Assembly (NCBI GenBank): GCA_947254375.1
Contig: CAMYCF010000005.1
Location: forward strand, 18,955 to 82,954
Source of the DNA: an uncultured Mobilibacterium sp.
GTDB taxonomy: Bacteria > Bacillota > Clostridia > Peptostreptococcales > Anaerovoracaceae
DNA length: 64,000 nt
Direction of reading: 5' to 3'
Position 1 is the first letter of the stretch, and every line of letters begins with the position of its first letter. The position numbers and the translations under genes were made by a program. Below the pieces are notes generated by a model. That model had not been told where the DNA came from. It did not search any database and was given only the letters and a program-made list of their open reading frames with translations. Below are positions 1 to 8,393 of the stretch, in pieces.

Positions 1-1
1 G

Positions 2-115
2 CGACCGATCGCATATGCGGGACCGCTCACAAAGGCGCTCAACATAGCTTCGAGGATCCTGCCGAGGCGGTACATGGCGGAAAAGGCGGCGGGGATAAAC
101 CAAAAGCAGGAGTGA
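2..115 (+). CDS. C-terminal end of an upstream gene (partial), possibly short-chain dehydrogenase-like
   Basis: An open frame enters from the left edge (second base) and runs 37 codons to TGA at 113-115. Its last residues include LTKALNIASRILPRRYMAEK, an amphipathic basic tail. Such tails are common at the C-terminus of short-chain dehydrogenase/reductase proteins in Firmicutes, but too little is visible to name it. A strong terminator follows 33 bases later, which supports this as a real gene end. A competing frame (first base, ending at 126) has a glycine-rich, less protein-like composition. Function is uncertain. Confidence 0.5.
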   Translation, partial: RPIAYAGPLTKALNIASRILPRRYMAEKAAGINQKQE

Positions 116-147
116 AGACCCGATAAAAGACGGTATATGCCCCACCC

Positions 148-172
148 GAGAGCCGTTCGCGGCTCTCTTTTT
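148..172 (+). terminator. Rho-independent terminator of the upstream gene
   Basis: Perfect 8-bp stem GAGAGCCG/CGGCTCTC with TTCG loop followed by five T. Confidence 0.9.
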
Positions 173-224
173 ATCCAACCTTTCAAACATGTAAGCCGCC
201 CGCCCGAAATGTAAGGGAGATGAC

Positions 225-248
225 AGGACGCCGGAAGGCGTCCTTTTT
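225..248 (+). terminator. Second rho-independent terminator
   Basis: Perfect stem AGGACGCC/GGCGTCCT with GGAA loop followed by a T run. It lies 53 bases after the first terminator and gives a double stop before the next transcription unit. Confidence 0.85.
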
Positions 249-307
249 ATAATCAAAGAGGAAACGGCGCCCCCGCTCCTCCGCTTTTATAAAATCCCTT
301 TATTTGG

Positions 308-313
308 TATAAT
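308..313 (+). promoter_or_regulatory. Probable -10 box for the NhaC gene
   Basis: TATAAT at 308-313, about 40 bases before the start codon. The matching -35 region (near 285-290) is poor, so only the -10 is reported. A Shine-Dalgarno GGAAGGAGA lies at 332-340. Confidence 0.45.
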
Positions 314-351
314 CAAAAGAGTTTTTACTGCGGAAGGAGAAAGAAATCAAA

Positions 352-1683
352 ATGAACGAAAAAACACCTAACGGGAAGGCGCTGATCCCGATACTGGTAT
401 TTTTGGTGCTGTACTTGGCGAACGGCATCTACTTCGAATATATCAAACCTGTAAAGGGGCAGATGGGATTCTACATCATGTCCGTCGTGGTCGCTTTTAT
501 CATCGCGCTGATCGTGGCGATGCTACAGAACCGCGAAATGACTTTTGACGAGAAGATACACGAATGTGCGAAGGGCATCGGGGACGACAACATCACGATA
601 ATGATCTTCATCTTCCTCGTGGCCGGAGCGTTCAGCGGTATCGCATCGAAAGCTGGCGGGGCCGAGAGCACGGCAAACATGCTTCTCAGCGTCATACCGG
701 CTGACTTCGCGGTGCCGGGGCTTTTCGTCATCGCGTGCCTGATATCAATGGCAATGGGAACGAGCGTAGGAACGGTAACGGTGCTCGTGCCGATAGCGGC
801 GTCAGTTGCATCGACGGCCGGCCTTTATCTTCCTCTCTGCGTCGGCACCGTCGTCGGCGGAGCGATGTTCGGAGACAACCTTTCGTTCGTATCCGACACG
901 ACGATAGCGGCGACGAAGACACAGGGCGTTGCGATGAAGGACAAGTTCAGGACGAACTTCAAGATCGCGCTTCCTGCTGCGATAGTGACGCTGATCGTGC
1001 TTGCGGTAATGTCGATGAGAGGCGGAGCGGCCGAGATCGGCGACTTCAAATTCAACGTTTGGAGAGCACTCCCGTATTTCATAGTCCTCGCGGCTTCGAT
1101 CTACGGATTCAACGTATTTGCTGTATTGTGCATGGGGACCGTCCTGTTCGCATTGGTCGGTTTTGCGACGGGCTCCCTTACTGTAGCGACGGCCTTCAGC
1201 TCGATGGGCGAAGGCACGACAGGGATGTTCGAGACGATAATCGTTACGATCCTCGTAGCTTCGATCGGAGCTCTCATGAGGAGGAACGGCGGTTTCGCAT
1301 CCATCCTGCAATTTATAAGTAAAAGGTTCAAAGGTAAGAAAGGCGGCATGCTCGGCATAGGCGTGCTCACGATGATCATGGACGTGGCGACGGCCAACAA
1401 CACGGTCGCGATAGTCCTTGCGGCACCGATCGCAAAGGCCATAACGAACGATTACGGGATCGACCCGAAGAAAACGGCGTCCCTCCTCGACACGTTCTCC
1501 TGCGTCAGCCAGGGAATCATCCCTTACGGCGCGCAGCTCCTCATCGCGGCGAGCCTGGCGGGCATAACGAGCATCTCGATAATGCCGTTCCTCTTCTACC
1601 AGTTCGCACTGCTCATCTTCGTTCTGCTGTCGATCGCATTCAGCAAGGACGGCGAAAAAGAGCCGAACGAGGCAACTGCTTAG
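352..1683 (+). CDS. nhaC: Na+/H+ antiporter NhaC-family membrane protein
   Basis: A 443-residue, very hydrophobic protein with about eleven membrane segments. The family is an ion-coupled antiporter, usually exchanging sodium and protons, sometimes carrying organic substrates. The signature GDNLSFVSDTTIAATKTQG starts at residue 174; its acidic and hydroxyl residues form the ion-binding core of the NhaC/IT superfamily. A second conserved loop near residues 340-350 reads MDVATANNTVAIV. The start is fixed by GGAAGGAGA eight to fifteen bases upstream. The gene stands alone: two terminators precede it and the ABC genes follow after 145 bases. The substrate cannot be read from sequence. Unlike the second NhaC-type gene at 54-56 kb, there is no riboswitch in front. 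Confidence 0.88.
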   Translation: MNEKTPNGKALIPILVFLVLYLANGIYFEYIKPVKGQMGFYIMSVVVAFIIALIVAMLQNREMTFDEKIHECAKGIGDDNITIMIFIFLVAGAFSGIASKAGGAESTANMLLSVIPADFAVPGLFVIACLISMAMGTSVGTVTVLVPIAASVASTAGLYLPLCVGTVVGGAMFGDNLSFVSDTTIAATKTQGVAMKDKFRTNFKIALPAAIVTLIVLAVMSMRGGAAEIGDFKFNVWRALPYFIVLAASIYGFNVFAVLCMGTVLFALVGFATGSLTVATAFSSMGEGTTGMFETIIVTILVASIGALMRRNGGFASILQFISKRFKGKKGGMLGIGVLTMIMDVATANNTVAIVLAAPIAKAITNDYGIDPKKTASLLDTFSCVSQGIIPYGAQLLIAASLAGITSISIMPFLFYQFALLIFVLLSIAFSKDGEKEPNEATA

Positions 1684-1828
1684 TACTGAGTCCTCAGGTC
1701 TTGCGGGCCGCGCAGGCTCCGGCGTTTCCGGGGCGGCCTCTGACAACGCATCTTCGGGCGGTGCAGCAAAATTCCGAACTTTTTACCGCGGGGGTAAAAA
1801 TATTTTTTGAAAGGTGATCGTGGAAAAG

Positions 1829-4033
1829 ATGATCGAACTTAAGAACGTATCAAAGTTTTATTACAAGAAGGGCATGATCGCGAGCGGTATCACGCGCGTC
1901 AACCTGGAGTTTTCCATGGGCGAGTTCGTCGTGATAACGGGCGAGTCGGGCAGCGGCAAGTCCACCCTGCTGAACGTCATCTCGGGCCTCGATTCGTACG
2001 AAGAAGGCGAGATGTACATCGAGGGGAAGGAGACCAGCCACTACAACGCCCAGGACTTTGAGGAGTACAGAAAAAAGTATATCGGAAACATTTTCCAGAG
2101 TTTCAATCTGGTTTCGAGTTACACCGTATATCAGAACATCGAACTCATCCTCCTGATCGAAGGAAAGAAGAAGGAAGAGGTAAAGGACCGCATCGACGAG
2201 ATGATCGACAAGGTCGGCCTGACGGAATTTCGGAACACGAAGGTGTCGAAGCTGTCGGGCGGACAGAAGCAGAGGGTCGCGATCGCGAGGGCACTCGCAA
2301 AGGACGTGCCGATAATCGTCGCTGACGAGCCGACGGGCAACCTCGATCAGAAGTCGGCGGAAGACGTAATAAGGCTTCTCGCGGAGCTGTCGAAGGACAG
2401 GCTCGTTTTCGTCGTCACGCACAACTACGACCAGTTCGCGGAGCACGCGACCAGGCGGATAAAGTTGAACGACGGGAAGGTGACGGAGGATACGGTCATT
2501 CGCGAGACCGCGGATCTCGGCGATCCGGATCCGGAAAAATTCAACAGGGGCAACATAACGGGCGGAAATAAAATGCTCCTCGGCGCGAGGAACACTTTTA
2601 ACATACTGCCGAAGTTCCTGCTTCTGCTGTTCGTTTTTATCTTCATGATCACGGCGATATCGGCGAACTACGCGGGTAGGCGGGCGGACAACGCCAAGAT
2701 GAACGAGCTGTTCAGCTCCAATCAGTTTTTCCCGAACCTGCAGTCTGACAGGATAATCGTAAAACGCCCTGACGGGCAGCCACTCACCGACGAAGACTAT
2801 AAAAAGCTCGAGAAGACGACGGGCGTCAAGACCCTCGTGAAGAACGACATCGCGCTCGACTGCGAGCTGACGATCGAGGGAAGCAGCGAGACGTTCGTCG
2901 CGTGCCCTGTTTCGCGTACCTCGATGCCGAAGAAGGTCGATATCGGCAGGCTCCCTGAAGCGGACGACGAGGTCCTCCTCAAGGGACCGAAGTGGCAGCT
3001 CGACCCAGACGAAAAGGCGCTCAAAGCGTCGGTAGGGCAGGATTTCAAGCTCTACACGAGCGGCAACATACCGATGCCGTGCAAGGTGGTCGGCATCAAG
3101 TACGACGACAATCTGAAAGTAAACAGCGCATACTGCAGCGATCCGTACATGGCCGCAATAGCGAACAGGGCGCTCCAGGACGTCACGAACATCGAGATAA
3201 CGATAAACGGCAAGGTGCAGGCTCCGGGGACGTACCCGGTCGAGGCCAACGCGAACGTGCCGTCCGGCAAGGTCTATGTTCCGGAGGAAGTCGGGATGCT
3301 CTACGACGACGGCACCGGCAAGGGCAAGGCGATAAAAATAAAATACAATAACATATTTTTCCAAGATGAAAAGGAATATAAGATAGCCGAAAACTATACG
3401 AAGAAGAATTACAAAAAGCTACTCGGCAGCGACAAGGACTTCGACGAGATCAACGGCCCTATTTACATGAGTCAGGCCGACAGCGACGCCGTCTTCAACC
3501 GCCCGAACTATCAGTCGAGCGTGTTCGTAAAAGACGTTGACAAGGTCTCCGCGACGGTAAAAGCCCTCAACAAGGAAGGCTACAGGACCCTCGACCTCAA
3601 GCGCGCGAACGCCACGCAGACCGACACCACGCTTTTCAAGCTGATAAGCGCACCTTTTAGCATACTTGAAGTAATAATCATATTCTTCATCTGCTACTTC
3701 GTAATAAAACTGATACTCAAATCGAGAGGCACATACTTCTCCATACTGCGTCTCCTCGGCATGAACAAGAAGGATATAAAAACGATCCTCGACATCGAAC
3801 TCTTCATCGTCGCGAACATCGCGGCCGCTGTCGTAGTCGCCGGGTTCAATGCCGCGGTAAAATTCATGGACACGCCGCCCGATTTCATCACCAACCTGTT
3901 CAAGTACCTCAGGCCGACCGACGACGCAGTGCTCTATGTGATAATCATACTCATGTCCTTCCTACTGTCGCGCAGGTTCTCGACCTCGCTCTTCAGGAAA
4001 TCCGCCATGAGCACATTCAGGGGGGAGGAGTAA
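1829..4033 (+). CDS. ABC exporter, fused ATPase and FtsX/MacB-type permease (first of a pair)
   Basis: About 734 residues. The N-terminal ~220 residues form an ABC ATPase with Walker A GESGSGKST, signature LSGGQKQR and Walker B IIVADEPTG, followed by the switch histidine in VVTHN. One membrane segment follows (FLLLLFVFIFMITAISA), then a ~340-residue extracytoplasmic domain and three C-terminal membrane segments of FtsX type (LEVIIIFFICYFVIKLI onward). MacB/LolCD-like proteins of this design move lipoproteins, peptides or antibiotics out of the membrane by mechanotransmission. The ATG at 1829 is preferred because AAGGTGA at 1811-1817 lies 11 bases upstream; a GTG at 1814 would overlap that site. 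The next gene encodes a similar half and starts one base after the stop, so the two probably form a heterodimer. Confidence 0.88.
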   Translation: MIELKNVSKFYYKKGMIASGITRVNLEFSMGEFVVITGESGSGKSTLLNVISGLDSYEEGEMYIEGKETSHYNAQDFEEYRKKYIGNIFQSFNLVSSYTVYQNIELILLIEGKKKEEVKDRIDEMIDKVGLTEFRNTKVSKLSGGQKQRVAIARALAKDVPIIVADEPTGNLDQKSAEDVIRLLAELSKDRLVFVVTHNYDQFAEHATRRIKLNDGKVTEDTVIRETADLGDPDPEKFNRGNITGGNKMLLGARNTFNILPKFLLLLFVFIFMITAISANYAGRRADNAKMNELFSSNQFFPNLQSDRIIVKRPDGQPLTDEDYKKLEKTTGVKTLVKNDIALDCELTIEGSSETFVACPVSRTSMPKKVDIGRLPEADDEVLLKGPKWQLDPDEKALKASVGQDFKLYTSGNIPMPCKVVGIKYDDNLKVNSAYCSDPYMAAIANRALQDVTNIEITINGKVQAPGTYPVEANANVPSGKVYVPEEVGMLYDDGTGKGKAIKIKYNNIFFQDEKEYKIAENYTKKNYKKLLGSDKDFDEINGPIYMSQADSDAVFNRPNYQSSVFVKDVDKVSATVKALNKEGYRTLDLKRANATQTDTTLFKLISAPFSILEVIIIFFICYFVIKLILKSRGTYFSILRLLGMNKKDIKTILDIELFIVANIAAAVVVAGFNAAVKFMDTPPDFITNLFKYLRPTDDAVLYVIIILMSFLLSRRFSTSLFRKSAMSTFRGEE

Positions 4034-4034
4034 A

Positions 4035-6506
4035 ATGATAAAACTTATAAACGTAAACAAGTACTTCAATAAAAAGAAGAAGAACGAGATACACGTCATC
4101 AACAACGCCAACCTCGAGATCGAAGGCCCGGGCCTCATCGCCCTCCTCGGTCCGTCCGGCTCCGGTAAAACGACCCTGCTCAACGCCATCGGCGGCCTCG
4201 ACAAGGTGAACAGCGGCGCCATCTACATCGACGATCAGCAGATCACCGGCGTTTCGATGAACAAAAAGGATAAGATCCGCAATCTCAGCGTCGGCTACAT
4301 CTTCCAGAACTACAATCTGGTCGACACCATGTCCGTCTTCGACAACGTGGCGCTCCCGCTCCGCATGCTCGGCATGAAGGATCCGGAGGAGATAAAAGAG
4401 AAGGTCAACTACGCCCTCGAGCAGGTAGGCATGTACAGGTACCGCAACCGCTACGCCGACATGCTGTCCGGCGGTGAAAGGCAGAGGGTGGGCATCGCCC
4501 GCGCCCTGGCAAAAAATCCGCCGGTCATAATCGCCGACGAGCCGACCGGCAACCTCGACAGCAAGAACACCCTCGAGGTCATGAACATCATAAAAAGGAT
4601 CTCCGCCACACGTACGGTCATCCTCGTAACGCACGAGGAGAAGCTCGCGAAATTCTACGCGACAAGGATCATCCGCCTGAACGACGGCCGCATAACCTCC
4701 GACTCCGTCAACGACGAGGAGAACAGCCTCGACTACAGGATAGACAACAGGATATATCTGCAGGACATCGAGAACAGATATTCCCTCAAAAACGACAAAT
4801 TCAACATAAGGATCTTCGATAAAAGCGACGGCGTCATCGACCTCGACATCGTCATCCAGAAGGGCAACATCTACGTAAAAACCGACGACGCTTCAAAGCG
4901 CCTCGAGGTCGTAGACGAAAACTCCGCCGTCGAGCTCATCGATGACCGCTACAGGAACATCGACAGAGACGACGACATAGGAAGCGACTTCGATGTGGAC
5001 AAGCTGAAGCCGAATGATCCGCCGCATAACGCCTCGATCATAGGTCCGCTTCGCATGCTCAAAGACGGCTTCCGAAAGATCGCCGACTTCAACGTAAGCA
5101 AGAAGATCCTTCTTCTGGGCTTCTTCGTGTCGGCCATGTTCATCGTCTTCGGCATCTCGAGCGTCGCAGCCGTCCTTCACATGCCCGACGAGCGTTTTAT
5201 CAAGGAGGATAAATCCTACCTGCTCATAAGGGAGAAGCACCCGACAGTCGACTCTTTTAACGCGATCGCATCGAACCCTGAAGTCGAATACGCCATGCCC
5301 GGGAATTCGCTCGTGAACTTCAACCTCACATACGACGAATTCCTCCAGACGAGCAAGAACCCGACCTCGCTGGGCGGCTCCCTCTCCGACTCCTCGCTCC
5401 TCAAAAAGAGCGACATCGTAGCCGGAAAGCTGCCGACCCAAAGCACCGAGCTCGCGGTCGACAAACTCACGCTCAAGAAGATCATCGACGGCCAGGACGT
5501 GCCGTCCTCGAAGCAGGCCGGCTACTATAAAGCAAAAGATTTTATCGGTAAAACGGTAAAAATCAACAACATGCCCGATTTTACGATCGTCGGCATCACC
5601 GATAAAAAATCGCCGTGCATCTACGCGGACCGCTCCGTTTTTTACGACATCATCGGCAACGAGCAGAAGATCTCCGAAAATCAGGATGACGGCAAGCAGA
5701 CGGCATCGGCCGAGACCTCGACCAAAAAGGCGAAGATCGTCAACCTCGACCTCATGCAGAACGCCGAGGGCATCTCCCTCAAGAAAGGCCGCTGGCCGTC
5801 CGCACTCTACGAGGCCGCGATCGACTACTCGCACAAGGACGAGTACGCGATCGGCAAGACGCTCCCGGACAAGGTTGCCGGCAACAACCTCAAGGTCGTC
5901 GGCTATTATCAGGACACGATGAGCCGCGACGTCAGGATCGTGACCGCTCAGACCTCGCAGTACGAGCTCATCACGAAGACCTCGAACATAACCGTAAAAC
6001 CGAAGCACTCGAAAGCGAAGACACAGGCCGCCTTCAAAAAAGCCGGCATCAGCGCCGAGGATGCCTATGCCCGCGAAAAGGCCAAGTACAAGCAGACGCT
6101 CTCGAAGTCCCTCAAAACTAAATTGATACTTTCGATAGTTATATTGATAAGTTCAATAATCGAGATCTATCTGATGATGCGCGCCTCATTCCTGTCGCGC
6201 ATCAAGGAAGTCGGTGTTTACAGGGCTATCGGCGTCAAAAAGTCGGATATCTATAAAATGTTCCTCGGCGAGATCCTCGTCATCACCGCCTTCACCGGTT
6301 TGACCGGTTACGTCTGCATGATATATATTATTAAGCAACTAATGAAGGCGCAGATGCTCTCGACCCAGTACTACCTGAACCCTCTCGTCGAACTCATATG
6401 CCTCGCATGCATATTCGGCGTGAACATCATATTCGGCCTCCTGCCGGTCGCCCGCACGATGAGACAGACCCCGGCGGCGATCCTCAGCAGGACCGACGTC
6501 GACTGA
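4035..6506 (+). CDS. ABC exporter, fused ATPase and FtsX/MacB-type permease (second of a pair)
   Basis: An 823-residue protein with the same plan as its upstream neighbour. The ABC ATPase has Walker A GPSGSGKTT, signature LSGGERQR and Walker B VIIADEPTG within the first ~210 residues. A ~110-residue linker follows, then a membrane segment (KILLLGFFVSAMFIVFGISS), a large extracytoplasmic region and three C-terminal membrane segments including MFLGEILVITAFTGLTGY. Both halves carry complete ATPase motifs, so the heterodimer could have two active sites. GGGGAGGAG at 4020-4028 gives a strong ribosome site, and the one-base gap from the previous stop indicates translational coupling. No histidine kinase or peptide precursor is adjacent, so the substrate is unknown. 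An antimicrobial-peptide or lipoprotein export role is inferred only from the family. Confidence 0.88.
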   Translation: MIKLINVNKYFNKKKKNEIHVINNANLEIEGPGLIALLGPSGSGKTTLLNAIGGLDKVNSGAIYIDDQQITGVSMNKKDKIRNLSVGYIFQNYNLVDTMSVFDNVALPLRMLGMKDPEEIKEKVNYALEQVGMYRYRNRYADMLSGGERQRVGIARALAKNPPVIIADEPTGNLDSKNTLEVMNIIKRISATRTVILVTHEEKLAKFYATRIIRLNDGRITSDSVNDEENSLDYRIDNRIYLQDIENRYSLKNDKFNIRIFDKSDGVIDLDIVIQKGNIYVKTDDASKRLEVVDENSAVELIDDRYRNIDRDDDIGSDFDVDKLKPNDPPHNASIIGPLRMLKDGFRKIADFNVSKKILLLGFFVSAMFIVFGISSVAAVLHMPDERFIKEDKSYLLIREKHPTVDSFNAIASNPEVEYAMPGNSLVNFNLTYDEFLQTSKNPTSLGGSLSDSSLLKKSDIVAGKLPTQSTELAVDKLTLKKIIDGQDVPSSKQAGYYKAKDFIGKTVKINNMPDFTIVGITDKKSPCIYADRSVFYDIIGNEQKISENQDDGKQTASAETSTKKAKIVNLDLMQNAEGISLKKGRWPSALYEAAIDYSHKDEYAIGKTLPDKVAGNNLKVVGYYQDTMSRDVRIVTAQTSQYELITKTSNITVKPKHSKAKTQAAFKKAGISAEDAYAREKAKYKQTLSKSLKTKLILSIVILISSIIEIYLMMRASFLSRIKEVGVYRAIGVKKSDIYKMFLGEILVITAFTGLTGYVCMIYIIKQLMKAQMLSTQYYLNPLVELICLACIFGVNIIFGLLPVARTMRQTPAAILSRTDVD

Positions 6507-6559
6507 TCGCATTAGCGTGGCCGCTGTCGACCGATCGCAGACAGACACGGACCGATCGC
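6501..6559 (+). repeat. Three spaced copies of GACYGATCGC
   Basis: GACTGATCGC at 6501, GACCGATCGC at 6529 and 6550, overlapping and following the ABC gene stop. A fourth copy sits at the left edge of the window (3-12). Each contains the palindrome CGATCG or a close variant. Confidence 0.6.
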
Positions 6560-6638
6560 GGGTCGATGCTGTAAAAGTCGCGAAAATAAAAGCTCCGCAG
6601 CCTTCGAAAAAATCAAAACATACATAACGGAGGCCAAC

Positions 6639-7433
6639 ATGGACAAAAAACCCGCCCCTGCGGACAAACGCACCGCCGCGGATAAGTGTGCCGTCGCGGA
6701 AAAGCCCGCCCCTGCGGAAAAGAAAAGGAAAAACGTCTCCCGCATCATCCTGCTGGGGGCGTTTTTAGTGCTCGTAATAATGTATTTCACCGTCCCCGCA
6801 TTCAACGCAAAAATCGGTGACGCCGCAAAACTCCTGAGCAGCATGGACGTCGAAAAAGTCGCCGCATACATCCGCGGCTACGGCGTATACGCCGTCCTCA
6901 TCTCGTTCTCGCTCATGGTCTTCCAGTCGGTAGCCGCCCCGCTCCCCGCCTTCCTGATCACATTCGCAAACGCCGCGATCTGGGGCTGGTGGCGCGGAGC
7001 CATACTCTCCTGGTCCAGCGCCATGGTCGGCGCCGCCCTCTGTTTCTTCATAGCGCGCATCCTCGGCCGTGACGCCGTCGAAAAACTCACCGGCAAATTC
7101 GCCCTCGAAAGCGTCGACGTCTTCTTCGAGAGGTACGGCAAAAACACGATCCTCATCTGCCGCCTCCTCCCGTTCGTCTCGTTCGACTTCGTCAGCTACG
7201 CCGCCAGCCTCACCTCGATGTCCTTCGCATCGTTCATGATCGCCACCGGCATCGGCCAGCTCCCCGCCACGATCGTCTATTCCTACGTCGGCGGAATGCT
7301 CACGGGCAGCGTAAAAACCGTTGTCACGGTGCTCCTCATCCTCTTCGCGATCTTCGCCCTGGTCTTCATGGCGAAAAAAATGTACAACGAGAAGCACGGC
7401 CAAGCCCCCGCAGACACGAACCCGGAGCAATAG
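6639..7433 (+). CDS. TVP38/TMEM64 (SNARE-associated, DedA-like) family membrane protein
   Basis: A 264-residue membrane protein. Residues ~85-240 carry the VTT/SNARE-assoc domain, with the family features LPAFLITFANAAIWGWWRG, a glycine-rich re-entrant region around ILGRDAVEKL, and RLLPFVSFDFVSYAASLT. DedA/TVP38 proteins act in the cytoplasmic membrane; recent work links the superfamily to lipid scrambling or undecaprenyl-phosphate recycling, but the role here is not determined. The cytoplasmic N-terminus (about residues 2-30) is a low-complexity stretch of repeated PAPADK/AEKPAPAEK motifs that is probably disordered. The start is supported by GGAGG at 6629-6633. It stands alone, 132 bases after the ABC operon, and is followed by tandem terminators. 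Confidence 0.85.
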   Translation: MDKKPAPADKRTAADKCAVAEKPAPAEKKRKNVSRIILLGAFLVLVIMYFTVPAFNAKIGDAAKLLSSMDVEKVAAYIRGYGVYAVLISFSLMVFQSVAAPLPAFLITFANAAIWGWWRGAILSWSSAMVGAALCFFIARILGRDAVEKLTGKFALESVDVFFERYGKNTILICRLLPFVSFDFVSYAASLTSMSFASFMIATGIGQLPATIVYSYVGGMLTGSVKTVVTVLLILFAIFALVFMAKKMYNEKHGQAPADTNPEQ

Positions 7434-7440
7434 CCCCCTA

Positions 7441-7495
7441 AAAACACACACATACACACATACGCATATAAACATGCGCATATACACATACACGC
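7441..7495. repeat. AC/AT alternating purine-pyrimidine tract
   Basis: Imperfect CA, TA and GCAT dinucleotide repeats over about 55 bases, ending in CGCGCG. Such tracts can adopt left-handed DNA and are prone to slippage. Confidence 0.7.
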
Positions 7496-7525
7496 GCGCC
7501 GGAAGGCGCGACCCGTACGACACTG

Positions 7526-7556
7526 CGGCATCCGATCGTAAATTCGGATGCCGTTT
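7526..7556 (+). terminator. Terminator after the TVP38 gene (copy 1)
   Basis: Ten-bp perfect stem CGGCATCCGA/TCGGATGCCG around an 8-base loop, followed by TTT. Confidence 0.8.
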
Positions 7557-7564
7557 CATTAATA

Positions 7565-7596
7565 CGGCATCCGATCATGACTTCGGGTGCCGTTTT
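7565..7596 (+). terminator. Terminator after the TVP38 gene (copy 2)
   Basis: Stem CGGCATCCGA/TCGGGTGCCG (one G-T pair), 8-base loop, then TTTT. Nearly the same sequence as the terminator 39 bases upstream, so the pair looks like a local duplication. Confidence 0.8.
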
Positions 7597-7894
7597 CATT
7601 TCCGCCGCTTTTGTATGTTTCTGTTACGCATCCGCCGAATATTCCGCCGCCCGTAAGAAAAATGTCGATTTTCGTTAATTTTTCGAAGCAAAAAACAGCG
7701 TAAGAATAAAATCCCTCTAACTCGTCACTCGCTCTGAACACCGTGCATTGCAAGGCACACGCGGCATAAAAAAATTTAGACCCGATGCATCGCACAAAAT
7801 CGTTTTTTATAAATCGACGAAAAACTCCCGAAATCATACGATCCCGTATCCCGTTTTGTAAGGCTTTCTGAAAAGGTATATAAAACGCCGAAAG

Positions 7895-7960
7895 CTCCTA
7901 TTGAAAAACGCTCCTATCGCAAAACACACCTATTGCAAAATACCCCTATTGCAAAATACC
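7895..7960 (+). repeat. Four-unit ~16-bp tandem repeat leading into the CsoR operator
   Basis: Units start at 7895, 7911, 7929 and 7945. The last two are identical (CCTATTGCAAAATACC); the first two are diverged. The final unit runs straight into the palindromic operator and supplies its -35-like TTGCAA. Confidence 0.8.
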
Positions 7961-7977
7961 CCACGGGGGTATATCAT
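7949..7977 (+). promoter_or_regulatory. csoR-copA promoter with embedded CsoR operator
   Basis: TTGCAA (7949-7954), 17 bases, TATCAT (7972-7977). Between them lies the palindrome ATACCCC-ACG-GGGGTAT (7956-7972), the classic GC-core CsoR binding site. A repressor bound there would block RNA polymerase. Copper binding by CsoR is known to release it. Confidence 0.8.
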
Positions 7978-8011
7978 CATTTCAAGGAGATCCCCGTAAA
8001 GGAGAATAAAA

Positions 8012-8341
8012 ATGAGCGAACAAAAACCACTGAGCGAACAAAAACCGCAATGTCCTCACTGCGCCAGGAAGAAAGATAGAAGCGACACAGAATACAAAGA
8101 TCTGATGAATCGCCTCAAACGCATCGAAGGCCAGGTTCGCGGCGTCGAAAAAATGCTCGACAACAACGCGTATTGCCCGGACATAATAGTCCAGGTAATC
8201 GCGATAACGAGCGCGCTCAACGGCTTCAATAAAGTGCTTTTAGCTTCTCACATAAAATCCTGCGTCGTTGAAGACATAGAAAAAGGCGACGAAGAAACGA
8301 TAGACGAACTCGTCGAACTTCTGAGAAAAGTCATGAAATAA
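8012..8341 (+). CDS. csoR: CsoR-family copper-sensing transcriptional repressor
   Basis: A 109-residue all-helical DUF156 protein. The copper ligands of CsoR are all present with the right spacing: Cys55, His80 and Cys84 (25 and 4 residues apart, as in the Mycobacterium tuberculosis protein). The conserved DNA-binding region NRLKRIEGQVRGVEKML lies at 33-49. The N-terminus carries a CPHC motif (14-17) and a duplicated SEQKP pentapeptide, visible in the DNA as a short repeat. The ATG follows AAAGGAGA at 7998-8005. It is first in the operon, 52 bases before copA, and directly downstream of its predicted operator, so autoregulation of a copper-efflux operon is the natural reading. Confidence 0.94.
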   Translation: MSEQKPLSEQKPQCPHCARKKDRSDTEYKDLMNRLKRIEGQVRGVEKMLDNNAYCPDIIVQVIAITSALNGFNKVLLASHIKSCVVEDIEKGDEETIDELVELLRKVMK

Positions 8342-8393
8342 ATCGCGCTTAAAAAGAGGCGCTTTTAAAATATGAAACAGAGGTGCTCATAAA

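Larger units (their letters stand above)
7434..8011. other. 577-base non-coding region between the TVP38 gene and csoR
   Basis: Contains, in order: an alternating purine-pyrimidine stretch (7441-7495), a 6-bp GC hairpin with GGAA loop (7495-7510), two related terminators (7526-7596), about 300 bases of AT-richer sequence in which I see no gene, a four-unit tandem repeat (7895-7960) and the CsoR operator/promoter (7949-7977). Confidence 0.8.

Noticed and set aside
1..126. Alternative frame at the left edge ending at TAA 124-126
   Set aside because: Glycine/lysine-rich and unlike a folded protein end; the frame ending at 115 has a more plausible amphipathic tail.
6639..7433. Assigning the TVP38-family gene to the ABC exporter operon
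   Set aside because: A 132-base gap and a separate strong ribosome site; no evidence of coupling.
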